Part shown: piece by piece, positions 1 through 6,037 of the stretch
How the letters are laid out: every line of letters begins with the position of its first letter
How positions within the stretch are numbered: position 1 is the stretch's first letter
DNA from: CAUPWF01 sp964367905
GTDB lineage: Bacteria; Bacillota; Clostridia; Lachnospirales; Lachnospiraceae
Direction of reading: 5' to 3'
DNA length: 6,037 bases
Assembly (NCBI GenBank): GCA_964367905.1
Contig: CAYIZP010000083.1
Location: 1 to 6,037 of the forward strand
The notes under the pieces: model-generated
Database searches by the model: none
The model's input: only the letters and a program-made list of their open reading frames with translations
Told to the model about the DNA's origin: nothing
Made by a program: the position numbers and the translations under genes

Positions 1-6
1 AAAGGA
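1..6 (+). promoter_or_regulatory. Ribosome binding site of the GH3 gene
   Basis: AAAGGA at the very edge of the window lies 10 bases before the ATG at 17 and fits a Shine-Dalgarno site, although its 5' part may be cut off. It helps place the start. All three plus-strand frames meet a TGA by position 17 (at 7-9, 11-13 and 15-17), so an upstream gene could end here, possibly overlapping the GH3 ATG. That gene cannot be seen. Confidence 0.6.
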
Positions 7-16
7 TGAATGATTG

Positions 17-2770
17 ATGAAAAATTTATTGGATTGGAAAGAATATGCGAAAGTAGCGAGAGGGGCAGCGGCAGAGAGTTGTGTAATGGTACGAAATGAA
101 GGAGACACCCTACCATTGAAACATGGATGCAAGGTCTCGATGTTTGGGCGCATGCAATTACACTATATCAAGAGTGGGACAGGGTCTGGAGGGTTGGTGA
201 ATGCCCCTTACGTTGTGAGCTGCTTAGACGCATTGCTAGAAAGTGATGAGATTTCGGTTAATATGGAGTTGTTGGACACCTATAAGAAGTGGGTGGCGGA
301 GAATCCTTTCGATATGGGGAAAGGTTGGGCGCAGGAGCCATGGTGCCAGGAAGAAATGAGATTATCGGATGAAGTGGTAGCACAAGCTTCTGGGCAATCA
401 GACATCGCAATTGCTGTGATTGGCAGACAAGCAGGTGAGGATCGCGACAATCACAATGAAAGAGGGAGCTATCTTCTGACGGAGCAGGAAGAAGCGATGC
501 TGGAAATGGTTACCAAGCATTTTGAGCATGTGGTTGTGTTGTTAAATGTGGGGAATATTATGGATATGAGTTGGGTGGAGAAATACCAACCACAATCGGT
601 ATTATATATCTGGCAAGGGGGCTGTGAGGGTGGCAATGGAGTCTATGATGTGCTGACGGGACAGGTATCTCCGAGCGGGAAGTTGACCGATACCATAGCA
701 TATGACATCACGGATTATCCGTCTACCAGTAATTTTGGAAATGAAGGTGACAATGTATATGAGGAAGATATCTACGTGGGGTATCGCTATTTCGAGACTT
801 TCAAGAAGGAACGTGTGATGTATCCCTTTGGTTATGGTCTGTCCTATACGGAGTTTGGTCTTGGCGATATTGTGATGGAGTCGAAAGGAGACTATGCATA
901 CAGTGTCAAAGTGAAGGTGCAAAATAAAGGCAATTGCAATGGAAAAGAAGTGGTTCAAGTGTATTTGAATCCTCCGCAAGGGAGACTAGGAAAACCATTC
1001 CGAAATCTGATGGCATTTGCGAAGACCAAGGAACTCCATGTAGGTGAGTTCGAATTCGTGACGCTGGAGTTTGATCTAAGAGACTTTTCTTCTTATGATG
1101 ACGGAGGGATTACAGGGAAGGCACACACCTATGTACTCGAAGCTGGAAGTTATGAAATCTACATTGGTACAGACGTTAGGTCGGCTGTGAATTCTGGCAC
1201 GGTTAAGATAGAGGAAATGGTAGTGGTAGAAGAACTACAACAAGCCTGTGCACCAATTCGAGAATTTTCTAGACTGAAGCCATTTATGAGACATGGAAAT
1301 GTAGAAACTTCGTATGAGAATGTACCGATGAGAAATGAGTCGTATCAGCACTTCAAAGGAAATGTTGCACTAACATGCACAGACTATGAGGGGGACAAGG
1401 GCTATCGATTACGAGATGTGAAATCTGGTCGTGTGGAGTTGGATGAATTTCTTGCACAAGTATCAGAGGAAGAACTCGTATATATGACTAGAGGAGAGGG
1501 GATGTGCTCACCAAAGGTTACACCAGGTACAGCAGGTGCGATTGGTGGGGTAACAGATGGATTGCTAGCGAAGGGTATTGCCCTTGCGTGTTGCTCCGAT
1601 GGGCCTTCAGGAATTCGCATGGACAGTGGAGCCATGGCGTATTCCCTGCCGAACGGAACGGCACTTGCATCTACATTTAATACAGAATTAAATTATGAGT
1701 TGTTTCAATATTTAGGGAAGGAACTGTCGTTTAACCGAATTGATACACTGTTAGGACCAGGAATCAATATTCATAGAAACCCGCTCAATGGAAGAAACTT
1801 CGAGTATTTCTCTGAAGACCCATTCCTAACAGGGAAGATGGCAGTGGCACAATTAAAAGCACTGCATGAGTACAAGGTCACAGGTACAATCAAGCATTTT
1901 GCATGTAATAGTCAAGAATTTGCACGATCCATCTCCAACAGTGTGGTTTCTGAAAGAGCATTGAGAGAAATCTATCTAAGAGCGTATAAGATGGCAGTAG
2001 AAGAAGCTGGTGCATATAGCATCATGAGTAGTTATGGAGCTCTCAACGGTGTGTGGACTGCTAGCAATTATGACTTGTTGACCATCATCCTACGCGGTGA
2101 GTGGGGATTTGATGGAATTGTAATGACCGACTGGTGGGCGAAGATGAACGACGAGGGAAAAGAAGCGAGTGTGACAAATACTCCAGCCATGATTCGTGCC
2201 CAGAATGATGTCTATATGGTGGTGGAATGCGCCGAAACAAATAGCATGAATGATAAAACAGCAGAGGGACTGAAAGAGGGCAGTGTTACGCGTGAACTAC
2301 TGGTTCGCAATGCTAAGAATATCTGTCAATTCTTGATGAAGTCCACAGCTTTGGAACGTTTAGATGGGGAAAGCCCAATTGTATCCGATGAAGTCAACCG
2401 ATTTGCAATGAAGGAGGTAAGGTGTATAGAGTTACCAGTTGTTGAGCAAGTAGATGGGGAAGTGGAAGTTGATTGCAGTGGGTTAGATACGAGCAAAGGG
2501 GCGAGTGCTAAGATATATGTCAATGCAGAGGGTACATATAGGTTAAAGTTCAAATTATCCGCTCGCGCAAAAGGGGTAGCGCAGATTCCGATGACTATCT
2601 ATCTAGGACATCGGGCAATCAAGATGGTTACCTTGAACGAACACAATTGTAGTGGTGTGGAATTTGAAGTTACAAATCTGGAAGTTAAGTGCGATGAGAG
2701 ACAAGAGAACTTTATTAAGCTATTCTTCGCAGAAGGTGGGATGAAAATCCATGAGATGAAAATAATGTAG
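17..2770 (+). CDS. Family 3 glycoside hydrolase (beta-glucosidase type), permuted domain order
   Basis: A 917-residue GH3 enzyme, likely a retaining beta-glucosidase or related beta-glycosidase releasing sugars from short oligosaccharides. The classical GH3 order is inverted. The alpha/beta sandwich domain comes first (about 10-280, opening with VMVRNEGDTLPL), then a fibronectin-III-like domain (about 290-400), then the barrel (about 470-780). Within the barrel are SDGPSGIRMD (D528), LGPGINIHRNPLNGRNFEY (579-597), KHFACNSQE (626-634) and VMTDWW, whose D705 is the expected nucleophile. E141 in RQAGEDRDN is the likely acid/base by family analogy. Residues beyond about 800 form an extra beta-rich region of unknown role. 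There is no signal peptide or membrane segment, so the enzyme is probably cytoplasmic and acts on imported oligosaccharides. TTG at 14 is in frame, but ATG at 17 is preferred; an in-frame TGA at 11 excludes anything earlier. Exact sugar specificity cannot be read from the sequence; beta-xylosidase activity is also possible. Confidence 0.95.
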   Translation: MKNLLDWKEYAKVARGAAAESCVMVRNEGDTLPLKHGCKVSMFGRMQLHYIKSGTGSGGLVNAPYVVSCLDALLESDEISVNMELLDTYKKWVAENPFDMGKGWAQEPWCQEEMRLSDEVVAQASGQSDIAIAVIGRQAGEDRDNHNERGSYLLTEQEEAMLEMVTKHFEHVVVLLNVGNIMDMSWVEKYQPQSVLYIWQGGCEGGNGVYDVLTGQVSPSGKLTDTIAYDITDYPSTSNFGNEGDNVYEEDIYVGYRYFETFKKERVMYPFGYGLSYTEFGLGDIVMESKGDYAYSVKVKVQNKGNCNGKEVVQVYLNPPQGRLGKPFRNLMAFAKTKELHVGEFEFVTLEFDLRDFSSYDDGGITGKAHTYVLEAGSYEIYIGTDVRSAVNSGTVKIEEMVVVEELQQACAPIREFSRLKPFMRHGNVETSYENVPMRNESYQHFKGNVALTCTDYEGDKGYRLRDVKSGRVELDEFLAQVSEEELVYMTRGEGMCSPKVTPGTAGAIGGVTDGLLAKGIALACCSDGPSGIRMDSGAMAYSLPNGTALASTFNTELNYELFQYLGKELSFNRIDTLLGPGINIHRNPLNGRNFEYFSEDPFLTGKMAVAQLKALHEYKVTGTIKHFACNSQEFARSISNSVVSERALREIYLRAYKMAVEEAGAYSIMSSYGALNGVWTASNYDLLTIILRGEWGFDGIVMTDWWAKMNDEGKEASVTNTPAMIRAQNDVYMVVECAETNSMNDKTAEGLKEGSVTRELLVRNAKNICQFLMKSTALERLDGESPIVSDEVNRFAMKEVRCIELPVVEQVDGEVEVDCSGLDTSKGASAKIYVNAEGTYRLKFKLSARAKGVAQIPMTIYLGHRAIKMVTLNEHNCSGVEFEVTNLEVKCDERQENFIKLFFAEGGMKIHEMKIM

Positions 2771-2796
2771 AAAAACAGGGAAAATTATGATATGAT
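2768..2796 (+). promoter_or_regulatory. Probable sigma-A-type promoter of the DUF3048 lipoprotein gene
   Basis: TAGAAA (2768-2773, 4 of 6 matches to TTGACA) and TATGAT (2791-2796, 5 of 6 matches to TATAAT) are separated by 17 bases. The -35 box begins at the GH3 stop codon. Transcription would begin near 2803, giving a short leader that holds the ribosome binding site. No terminator hairpin is visible after GH3, so readthrough from GH3 is also possible. The -35 box is weak, so this is a prediction only. Confidence 0.45.
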
Positions 2797-2817
2797 ACTT
2801 CCAGATGAAAATTTATG

Positions 2818-2824
2818 AAAAGGA
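2818..2824 (+). promoter_or_regulatory. Ribosome binding site that decides the DUF3048 start
   Basis: AAAAGGA lies 11 bases before the ATG at 2836. The earlier in-frame ATGs at 2815 and 2824 have no Shine-Dalgarno sequence in front of them, and 2815 would be only about 12 bases from the predicted transcription start. The start at 2836 also gives a compact lipoprotein signal peptide (MKNKNKLKL followed by a hydrophobic run). Confidence 0.65.
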
Positions 2825-2835
2825 TGGTTATTATC

Positions 2836-3933
2836 ATGAAAAACAAGAATAAACTTAAGCTGATGCTCCTAGTGATAGCAGTTGTTGGAATGACTTTCAC
2901 GGGTTGTAAAAAGGAAGAAGAGGTCGAGGAGCCAGAACCAGAACCAGAAGTGATGGAAGTGGTGGAAGAGGAGCCAGTAGAGGTTGAACCTGTAGAGATT
3001 CTGCCAGCGAATCAAAACTTATTGACAGGGGAAATTGATTTAACTGACGAGGCCATTGGTAAGCGACCTTTTGCGATTATGGTGAACAATGTAAAGGATG
3101 CAATGCCGCAATATGGAGTAGGTGAGGCTGATATTATATTTGAACTTCCAGTAGAGGGGAATCTAACTCGTATGATGGCTTTGTTTGCGGACTACACACA
3201 AGTGCCTGAGGTTTGCGCGATTCGTAGTTGTCGATATAACTTCCCAACACTATCAGAGGGATTTGATGCCTATTATGCATTTTGGGGAATGGATGATAGT
3301 ACAAGACCGTATTTCGATTCTTTAGAAGTAGACTATTTTGATGGAATGGCGAATACAGCAGGTATGTTTTCGCGTGATCAAGATCGAATCAATTCTGGCT
3401 ACTCGTTAGAGCACACAGCAGTATTTGATGGACCAAGCTTGGTAGAGGCGGTAGAGTCGCAAGGATATCGAACAGAGATAGAAGAGGACAATGCGGAACC
3501 AGCATTCTTATTTAATGGACTAGAAGAGCAATTGAAGCCGGAAGGTGAAGATTGTATTATGGTAGAGACTGATTTTGGAGCAGCAGTTGGAACTTTTACT
3601 TATGATGAAGAGAATAAGGTTTACTTGAAGCAGCTGAACGGGAATGACCAAATTGATGGGAAGACAGAGGAACAGTTGGCGTTTACCAATGTCTTTATTC
3701 TAGAAACAGATATCGGATTATTGGAAAACGGTGTACATAAAAGAATTGATATGGTAGGAAGCAAAGGCTATTATGTGTCTAATGGTGCTGTGCAAGAGAT
3801 TACATGGAAGAAAGAAGGCGGTGAAGCAAACTCTCACTTGGAAGTCTATGATTTAGATGGGGAAGAGTTAAGCATTAATAGAGGAAAGAGTTATATTGCA
3901 TTTAATTCACCAGATCAAACGTTGTTTGAATAG
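2836..3933 (+). CDS. DUF3048 (YerB family) lipoprotein
   Basis: A 365-residue predicted lipoprotein. The signal peptide has a basic start (MKNKNKLK), a hydrophobic core and a lipobox-like FTGC with C24 as the expected lipidated residue; the Phe at -3 is less usual but tolerable. An acidic Glu/Pro/Val-rich linker (about 25-60) would space the protein from the membrane. The N-terminal DUF3048 domain begins near K76 (KRPFAIMVNN) and continues through MPQYGVGEADIIFELPVEGNLTR and CAIRSCRYNFPTL. The C-terminal DUF3048 domain covers roughly 245-365, with GYYVSNGAVQEITWKKEGG and a final INRGKSYIAFNSP strand. Length and both domains fit an intact member of the family named after Bacillus subtilis YerB. 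The biochemical role is not established; it should sit on the outer face of the cytoplasmic membrane. The gene begins 65 bases after GH3 and ends 9 bases before the SRP RNA promoter. No terminator follows it before the one at 4262-4295. Confidence 0.92.
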   Translation: MKNKNKLKLMLLVIAVVGMTFTGCKKEEEVEEPEPEPEVMEVVEEEPVEVEPVEILPANQNLLTGEIDLTDEAIGKRPFAIMVNNVKDAMPQYGVGEADIIFELPVEGNLTRMMALFADYTQVPEVCAIRSCRYNFPTLSEGFDAYYAFWGMDDSTRPYFDSLEVDYFDGMANTAGMFSRDQDRINSGYSLEHTAVFDGPSLVEAVESQGYRTEIEEDNAEPAFLFNGLEEQLKPEGEDCIMVETDFGAAVGTFTYDEENKVYLKQLNGNDQIDGKTEEQLAFTNVFILETDIGLLENGVHKRIDMVGSKGYYVSNGAVQEITWKKEGGEANSHLEVYDLDGEELSINRGKSYIAFNSPDQTLFE

Positions 3934-3942
3934 TAGAAAGTC

Positions 3943-3971
3943 TTGCATTTACGAGTTATGTGTGGTATTAT
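3943..3971 (+). promoter_or_regulatory. Promoter of the SRP RNA gene
   Basis: TTGCAT (3943-3948, 4 of 6 matches to TTGACA) and TATTAT (3966-3971, 5 of 6 matches to TATAAT) are separated by 17 bases. The expected start point, about 6-8 bases after the -10 box, falls at 3977-3979, where the first paired base of the RNA lies. The match between promoter geometry and RNA end makes this a good call. Confidence 0.75.
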
Positions 3972-3977
3972 ATTGAA

Positions 3978-4237
3978 CGTGCAGCCGGGGCGGTAGCGGT
4001 GCCTTGTACCCACAATCCGCTATAGTGGGGGTGATATTACACAGAGGGCTTGCTTTGTGAAGCTGCCTTAGGAAAGTGGCATTGATATTCGGGTCTTACG
4101 CGACGGAAATTCATGAACCGTGTCAGGTCGGGAACGGAGCAGCACTAAGTGAAACCTTTCGGGTGCCGTGAGGGCGCCTGGGTTGAGTTAACTACTTAAG
4201 TAACGTTTGGGGAGTTAAGTTCGAAGTGTAATGCACA
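3978..4237 (+). ncRNA. ffs: Signal recognition particle RNA, long form with Alu domain
   Basis: About 260 nt, the long SRP RNA of Gram-positive bacteria; called ffs in E. coli and scr in Bacillus. With Ffh it targets nascent membrane and secreted proteins to the translocon. The ends pair: GTGCA 3979-3983 with TGCAC 4232-4236, and ATTACAC 4036-4042 with GTGTAAT 4226-4232 (the two helices share one base, so one pair must yield). The Alu domain shows the conserved GGTAGCGGTGCC and TGTACC elements. A CCCAC/GTGGG helix (4009-4013 with 4025-4029) closes a loop holding CCGCTA (4017-4022), which is fully complementary to TAGCGG (3994-3999), the expected loop-loop contact. The S-domain Ffh-binding hairpin lies at 4120-4145: GTCAGG, a GGAA tetraloop (4131-4134) and AGCAGC. 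The exact 5' and 3' ends are inferred from pairing and promoter spacing. Confidence 0.95.
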
Positions 4238-4261
4238 AAAAAATAACATAAAAATTGTTTT

Positions 4262-4295
4262 CACCTACTTCCAAATGGGAAGTAGGTGCTTTTTG
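4262..4295 (+). terminator. Rho-independent terminator after the SRP RNA
   Basis: A perfect 11-base-pair stem (CACCTACTTCC 4262-4272 with GGAAGTAGGTG 4278-4288) and a 5-base loop are followed by CTTTTTG. It ends the SRP RNA primary transcript and would also stop any readthrough from the DUF3048 gene. The A-rich stretch 4236-4256 between the mature RNA and the hairpin would be trimmed. The minus-strand side lacks a clean T run directly after the stem, so one-way action is more likely. Confidence 0.9.
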
Positions 4296-4311
4296 TCATA
4301 AACGATGGGAA

Positions 4312-4317
4312 AGAAGG
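4312..4317 (+). promoter_or_regulatory. Ribosome binding site of the radical SAM gene
   Basis: AGAAGG lies 6 bases before the ATG at 4324. The only other nearby ATG, at 4305, is out of frame. The site lies 17-22 bases after the T run of the terminator, leaving no room for a separate full promoter in between. Confidence 0.65.
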
Positions 4318-4323
4318 TTGACG

Positions 4324-6037
4324 ATGAAAGTATTGCTAGTTGCCATAAATGCGAAATATATTCATTCGAATCTGGCAGTGTATAATCTAAAGGCATATGC
4401 AAAAAAATATGGAGCGTTAGATGATACAACGATAGAGATAGCAGAATATACAATTAATCAATTACAAGATGAAATTTTACAAGATATTTATGAAAAGCGG
4501 GCAGATATTGTGGCATTCTCTTGTTATATCTGGAATATACTGTTTGTCAAAGAGTTGATGATAGACTTGAGGAAGGTGTTGCCACATAGCAAAATATGGC
4601 TAGGTGGGCCGGAAGTATCTTATTGTGCAAAGGAGATATTAGAGGAGTTACCGCTACTTGAGGGGATTATGTGTGGCGAAGGCGAGGAGACATTTACAGA
4701 AGTGCTAGAAGCATATGAGGGGAAGAGAAAACTGAGTGATATTACAGGTATCACTTTTTTTCAGAATCATAAACTAGAAGCAGAGATTATAGTGAATCCT
4801 TGGCGGGAAATTATCGATATGAATCGAATACCATTTATTTATGATGATGTAGAGGCTTTTGAAAACAAAATTATATACTACGAGTCGAGTAGAGGGTGCC
4901 CATTTTCCTGTAGTTATTGCTTGTCCTCGATCGATAAAAAATTAAGATTTCGGTCAGAAGAGCAAGTGAAACATGAGATTCAGATATTCTTGAATCATAG
5001 GGTGAAGCAAGTGAAATTTGTGGACCGAACATTTAATTGTAGACAGAGAAATGCATTAGCAATATGGACTTATATCAGGGATAATGACAATGGGATCACG
5101 AATTTTCATTTCGAAGTGGCAGCAGACTTGTTGACAGAAGAAGAGATGGATGTGTTGTCGAGTATGCGAAGTGGATTGGTTCAGTTGGAGATTGGTGTTC
5201 AGACGACGAATGAGAGGACGGTTCGAGAAATCAAACGCACCATGAATCTGGATCAAGTAAGAAAGAATGTGTTACAAGTAAGGGCGAGCAATCGTGTACA
5301 TCAACATTTGGATTTGATTGCGGGGTTACCGTATGAGGGATATGAAACATTTCGAATGTCATTCAATGAAGTCTATGAGATGAAACCAGCGCAGCTTCAA
5401 TTGGGATTTTTAAAAGTGCTCAAGGGATCCTATATGGAAGAAATGAAAGAGACGTATGGGTTGCAATACAAATCCGCTCCACCGTACGAAGTATTGTCTA
5501 CAAATTGGCTTTCTTACGAAGAGGTAATCAGGCTGAAGGCGATTGAAGAGATGGTGGAAACATATTATAACAGCGACCAGTTCTCAACGACTTTGGGGCT
5601 GCTTGTAAAAGAATTTGATACACCATTTCAATTATATGAGAAATTAAGTGGGTTTTATACAGGGAATGATTATGGAAAACAAAAACATTCACGAATTGCA
5701 AGGTATGAAATATTGTATGATTTCATTAGAGTTGAGGTTGATCAGACAGATGGCAAGATGGAAATGTTTTATGATGCGTTAATGATGGATATTTGCTTGA
5801 GGGAGGCCTGCAAAGTTCGACCGGGATTTACACGAAATCATGAATTGGACAAAGAAAAAGTAAAAAAATTCTTTGAGACAGAGGAAAAGGAGCATAAGGT
5901 GTTAAAGGGGTACGAGAAGTATGATAAGCGACAGATGAGTAAGATGACACATGTGGAAGTTATAGATGGGAAACATATTCTGTTTGATTATATCAATCGT
6001 GATCCATTGACTCATGGAGCGCGTGTTTATGAGTTGT
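4324..6037 (+). CDS. B12-binding-like radical SAM protein with DUF4080-type C-terminal region (3' end cut by window)
   Basis: An open frame of 571 codons with no stop before the window edge. An N-terminal Rossmann-like, cobalamin-binding-type domain (1 to about 135) starts MKVLLVAINAKYIHSNLAVYN and contains LGGPEVSY (93-100) and GEGEETF (118-124). The DxHxxG cobalamin-ligand motif is not seen, so B12 binding is uncertain. The radical SAM core follows, with CPFSCSYC: C192, C196 and C199 in CxxxCxxC spacing should hold the [4Fe-4S] cluster that cleaves S-adenosylmethionine. LEIGVQTTN (288-296) and DLIAGLPYEG (330-339) are further typical core segments. From about 360 onward the sequence resembles the DUF4080 region found behind such domains. 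The protein is soluble, without signal peptide or membrane segments. The substrate is unknown; methyltransferase or other radical chemistry is possible only by family analogy. The length seen suggests that little of the C-terminus is missing. Confidence 0.92.
   Translation, partial: MKVLLVAINAKYIHSNLAVYNLKAYAKKYGALDDTTIEIAEYTINQLQDEILQDIYEKRADIVAFSCYIWNILFVKELMIDLRKVLPHSKIWLGGPEVSYCAKEILEELPLLEGIMCGEGEETFTEVLEAYEGKRKLSDITGITFFQNHKLEAEIIVNPWREIIDMNRIPFIYDDVEAFENKIIYYESSRGCPFSCSYCLSSIDKKLRFRSEEQVKHEIQIFLNHRVKQVKFVDRTFNCRQRNALAIWTYIRDNDNGITNFHFEVAADLLTEEEMDVLSSMRSGLVQLEIGVQTTNERTVREIKRTMNLDQVRKNVLQVRASNRVHQHLDLIAGLPYEGYETFRMSFNEVYEMKPAQLQLGFLKVLKGSYMEEMKETYGLQYKSAPPYEVLSTNWLSYEEVIRLKAIEEMVETYYNSDQFSTTLGLLVKEFDTPFQLYEKLSGFYTGNDYGKQKHSRIARYEILYDFIRVEVDQTDGKMEMFYDALMMDICLREACKVRPGFTRNHELDKEKVKKFFETEEKEHKVLKGYEKYDKRQMSKMTHVEVIDGKHILFDYINRDPLTHGARVYEL

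Noticed and set aside
14..16. TTG as start codon of GH3
   Set aside because: It is directly followed by ATG at 17, which has a good Shine-Dalgarno distance (10 bases); the difference is one residue.
602..979. Minus-strand open frame of 125 codons inside GH3
   Set aside because: It lies wholly antisense to a strongly conserved GH3 coding region, has no recognisable domain, and its codon pattern is a shadow of the plus-strand gene. The same holds for the minus-strand frames at 1402-1635, 2326-2553 and 5056-5256.
2815..2835. Earlier in-frame ATGs (2815, 2824) as start of the DUF3048 lipoprotein
   Set aside because: Neither has a ribosome binding site in front, and the AAAAGGA at 2818-2824 fits the ATG at 2836.
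2715..2900. Minus-strand open frame across the GH3 end and lipoprotein start
   Set aside because: Its hydrophobic Ser/Leu/Phe/Ile-rich product is what an A-rich gap and signal-peptide region gives when read backwards; no supporting start signal or homology was seen.
2910..3015. Glu/Pro/Val-rich stretch as a DNA tandem repeat
   Set aside because: The repeated GAxCCA-like codons encode a typical low-complexity lipoprotein linker; the unit is not regular enough to be a true tandem repeat array.
4193..4202. Palindrome TACTTAAGTA as an operator
   Set aside because: It lies inside the SRP RNA, where local self-complementarity is expected from RNA folding, and no promoter overlaps it.
3978..4237. 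6S RNA, tmRNA or riboswitch instead of SRP RNA
   Set aside because: The GGAA-capped Ffh-binding hairpin, the Alu-domain sequences and the pairing of the two ends are specific to long SRP RNA.
4265..4453. Minus-strand open frame of 62 codons
   Set aside because: It overlaps both the terminator hairpin and the start of the radical SAM gene and is best explained as a chance frame.

Overview
The window looks like ordinary chromosomal DNA of a low-to-moderate GC Gram-positive anaerobe of the class Clostridia, plausibly Lachnospiraceae or a relative. This is an inference from four things: a long SRP RNA with an Alu domain, a YerB-like DUF3048 lipoprotein, a permuted cytoplasmic family 3 glycoside hydrolase of the type known from rumen and gut clostridia, and a DUF4080-type radical SAM protein. 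All genes are on the plus strand and closely packed. No mobile element, CRISPR array, tRNA or rRNA was seen.

Layout: (1) 17-2770, a complete GH3 beta-glycosidase whose catalytic domains are in inverted order (sandwich domain, fibronectin-III-like domain, then barrel), with an extra C-terminal beta-rich module. (2) 2771-2835, a short gap with a probable promoter whose -35 box begins at the GH3 stop codon. (3) 2836-3933, a DUF3048 (YerB family) lipoprotein. (4) 3943-3971, a clear promoter, followed at about 3978-4237 by the bacterial signal recognition particle RNA with both Alu and S domains. (5) 4262-4295, a strong intrinsic terminator. (6) 4324 to the window end, a radical SAM protein with an N-terminal B12-binding-like domain and a DUF4080-type C-terminal region, cut by the window edge.

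The genes do not form an obvious pathway. GH3 would split oligosaccharide glycosides in the cytoplasm, the lipoprotein sits on the outer face of the membrane, SRP RNA with Ffh targets membrane and secreted proteins, and the radical SAM protein has no known substrate. The lipoprotein and the SRP RNA each appear to have their own promoter. The terminator lies only 28 bases before the radical SAM start, so how that gene is transcribed is the main open regulatory question. I found no convincing undescribed system. The items most worth a second look are the permuted GH3 with its extra module, the uncharacterised radical SAM enzyme, and the terminator placed just before it.
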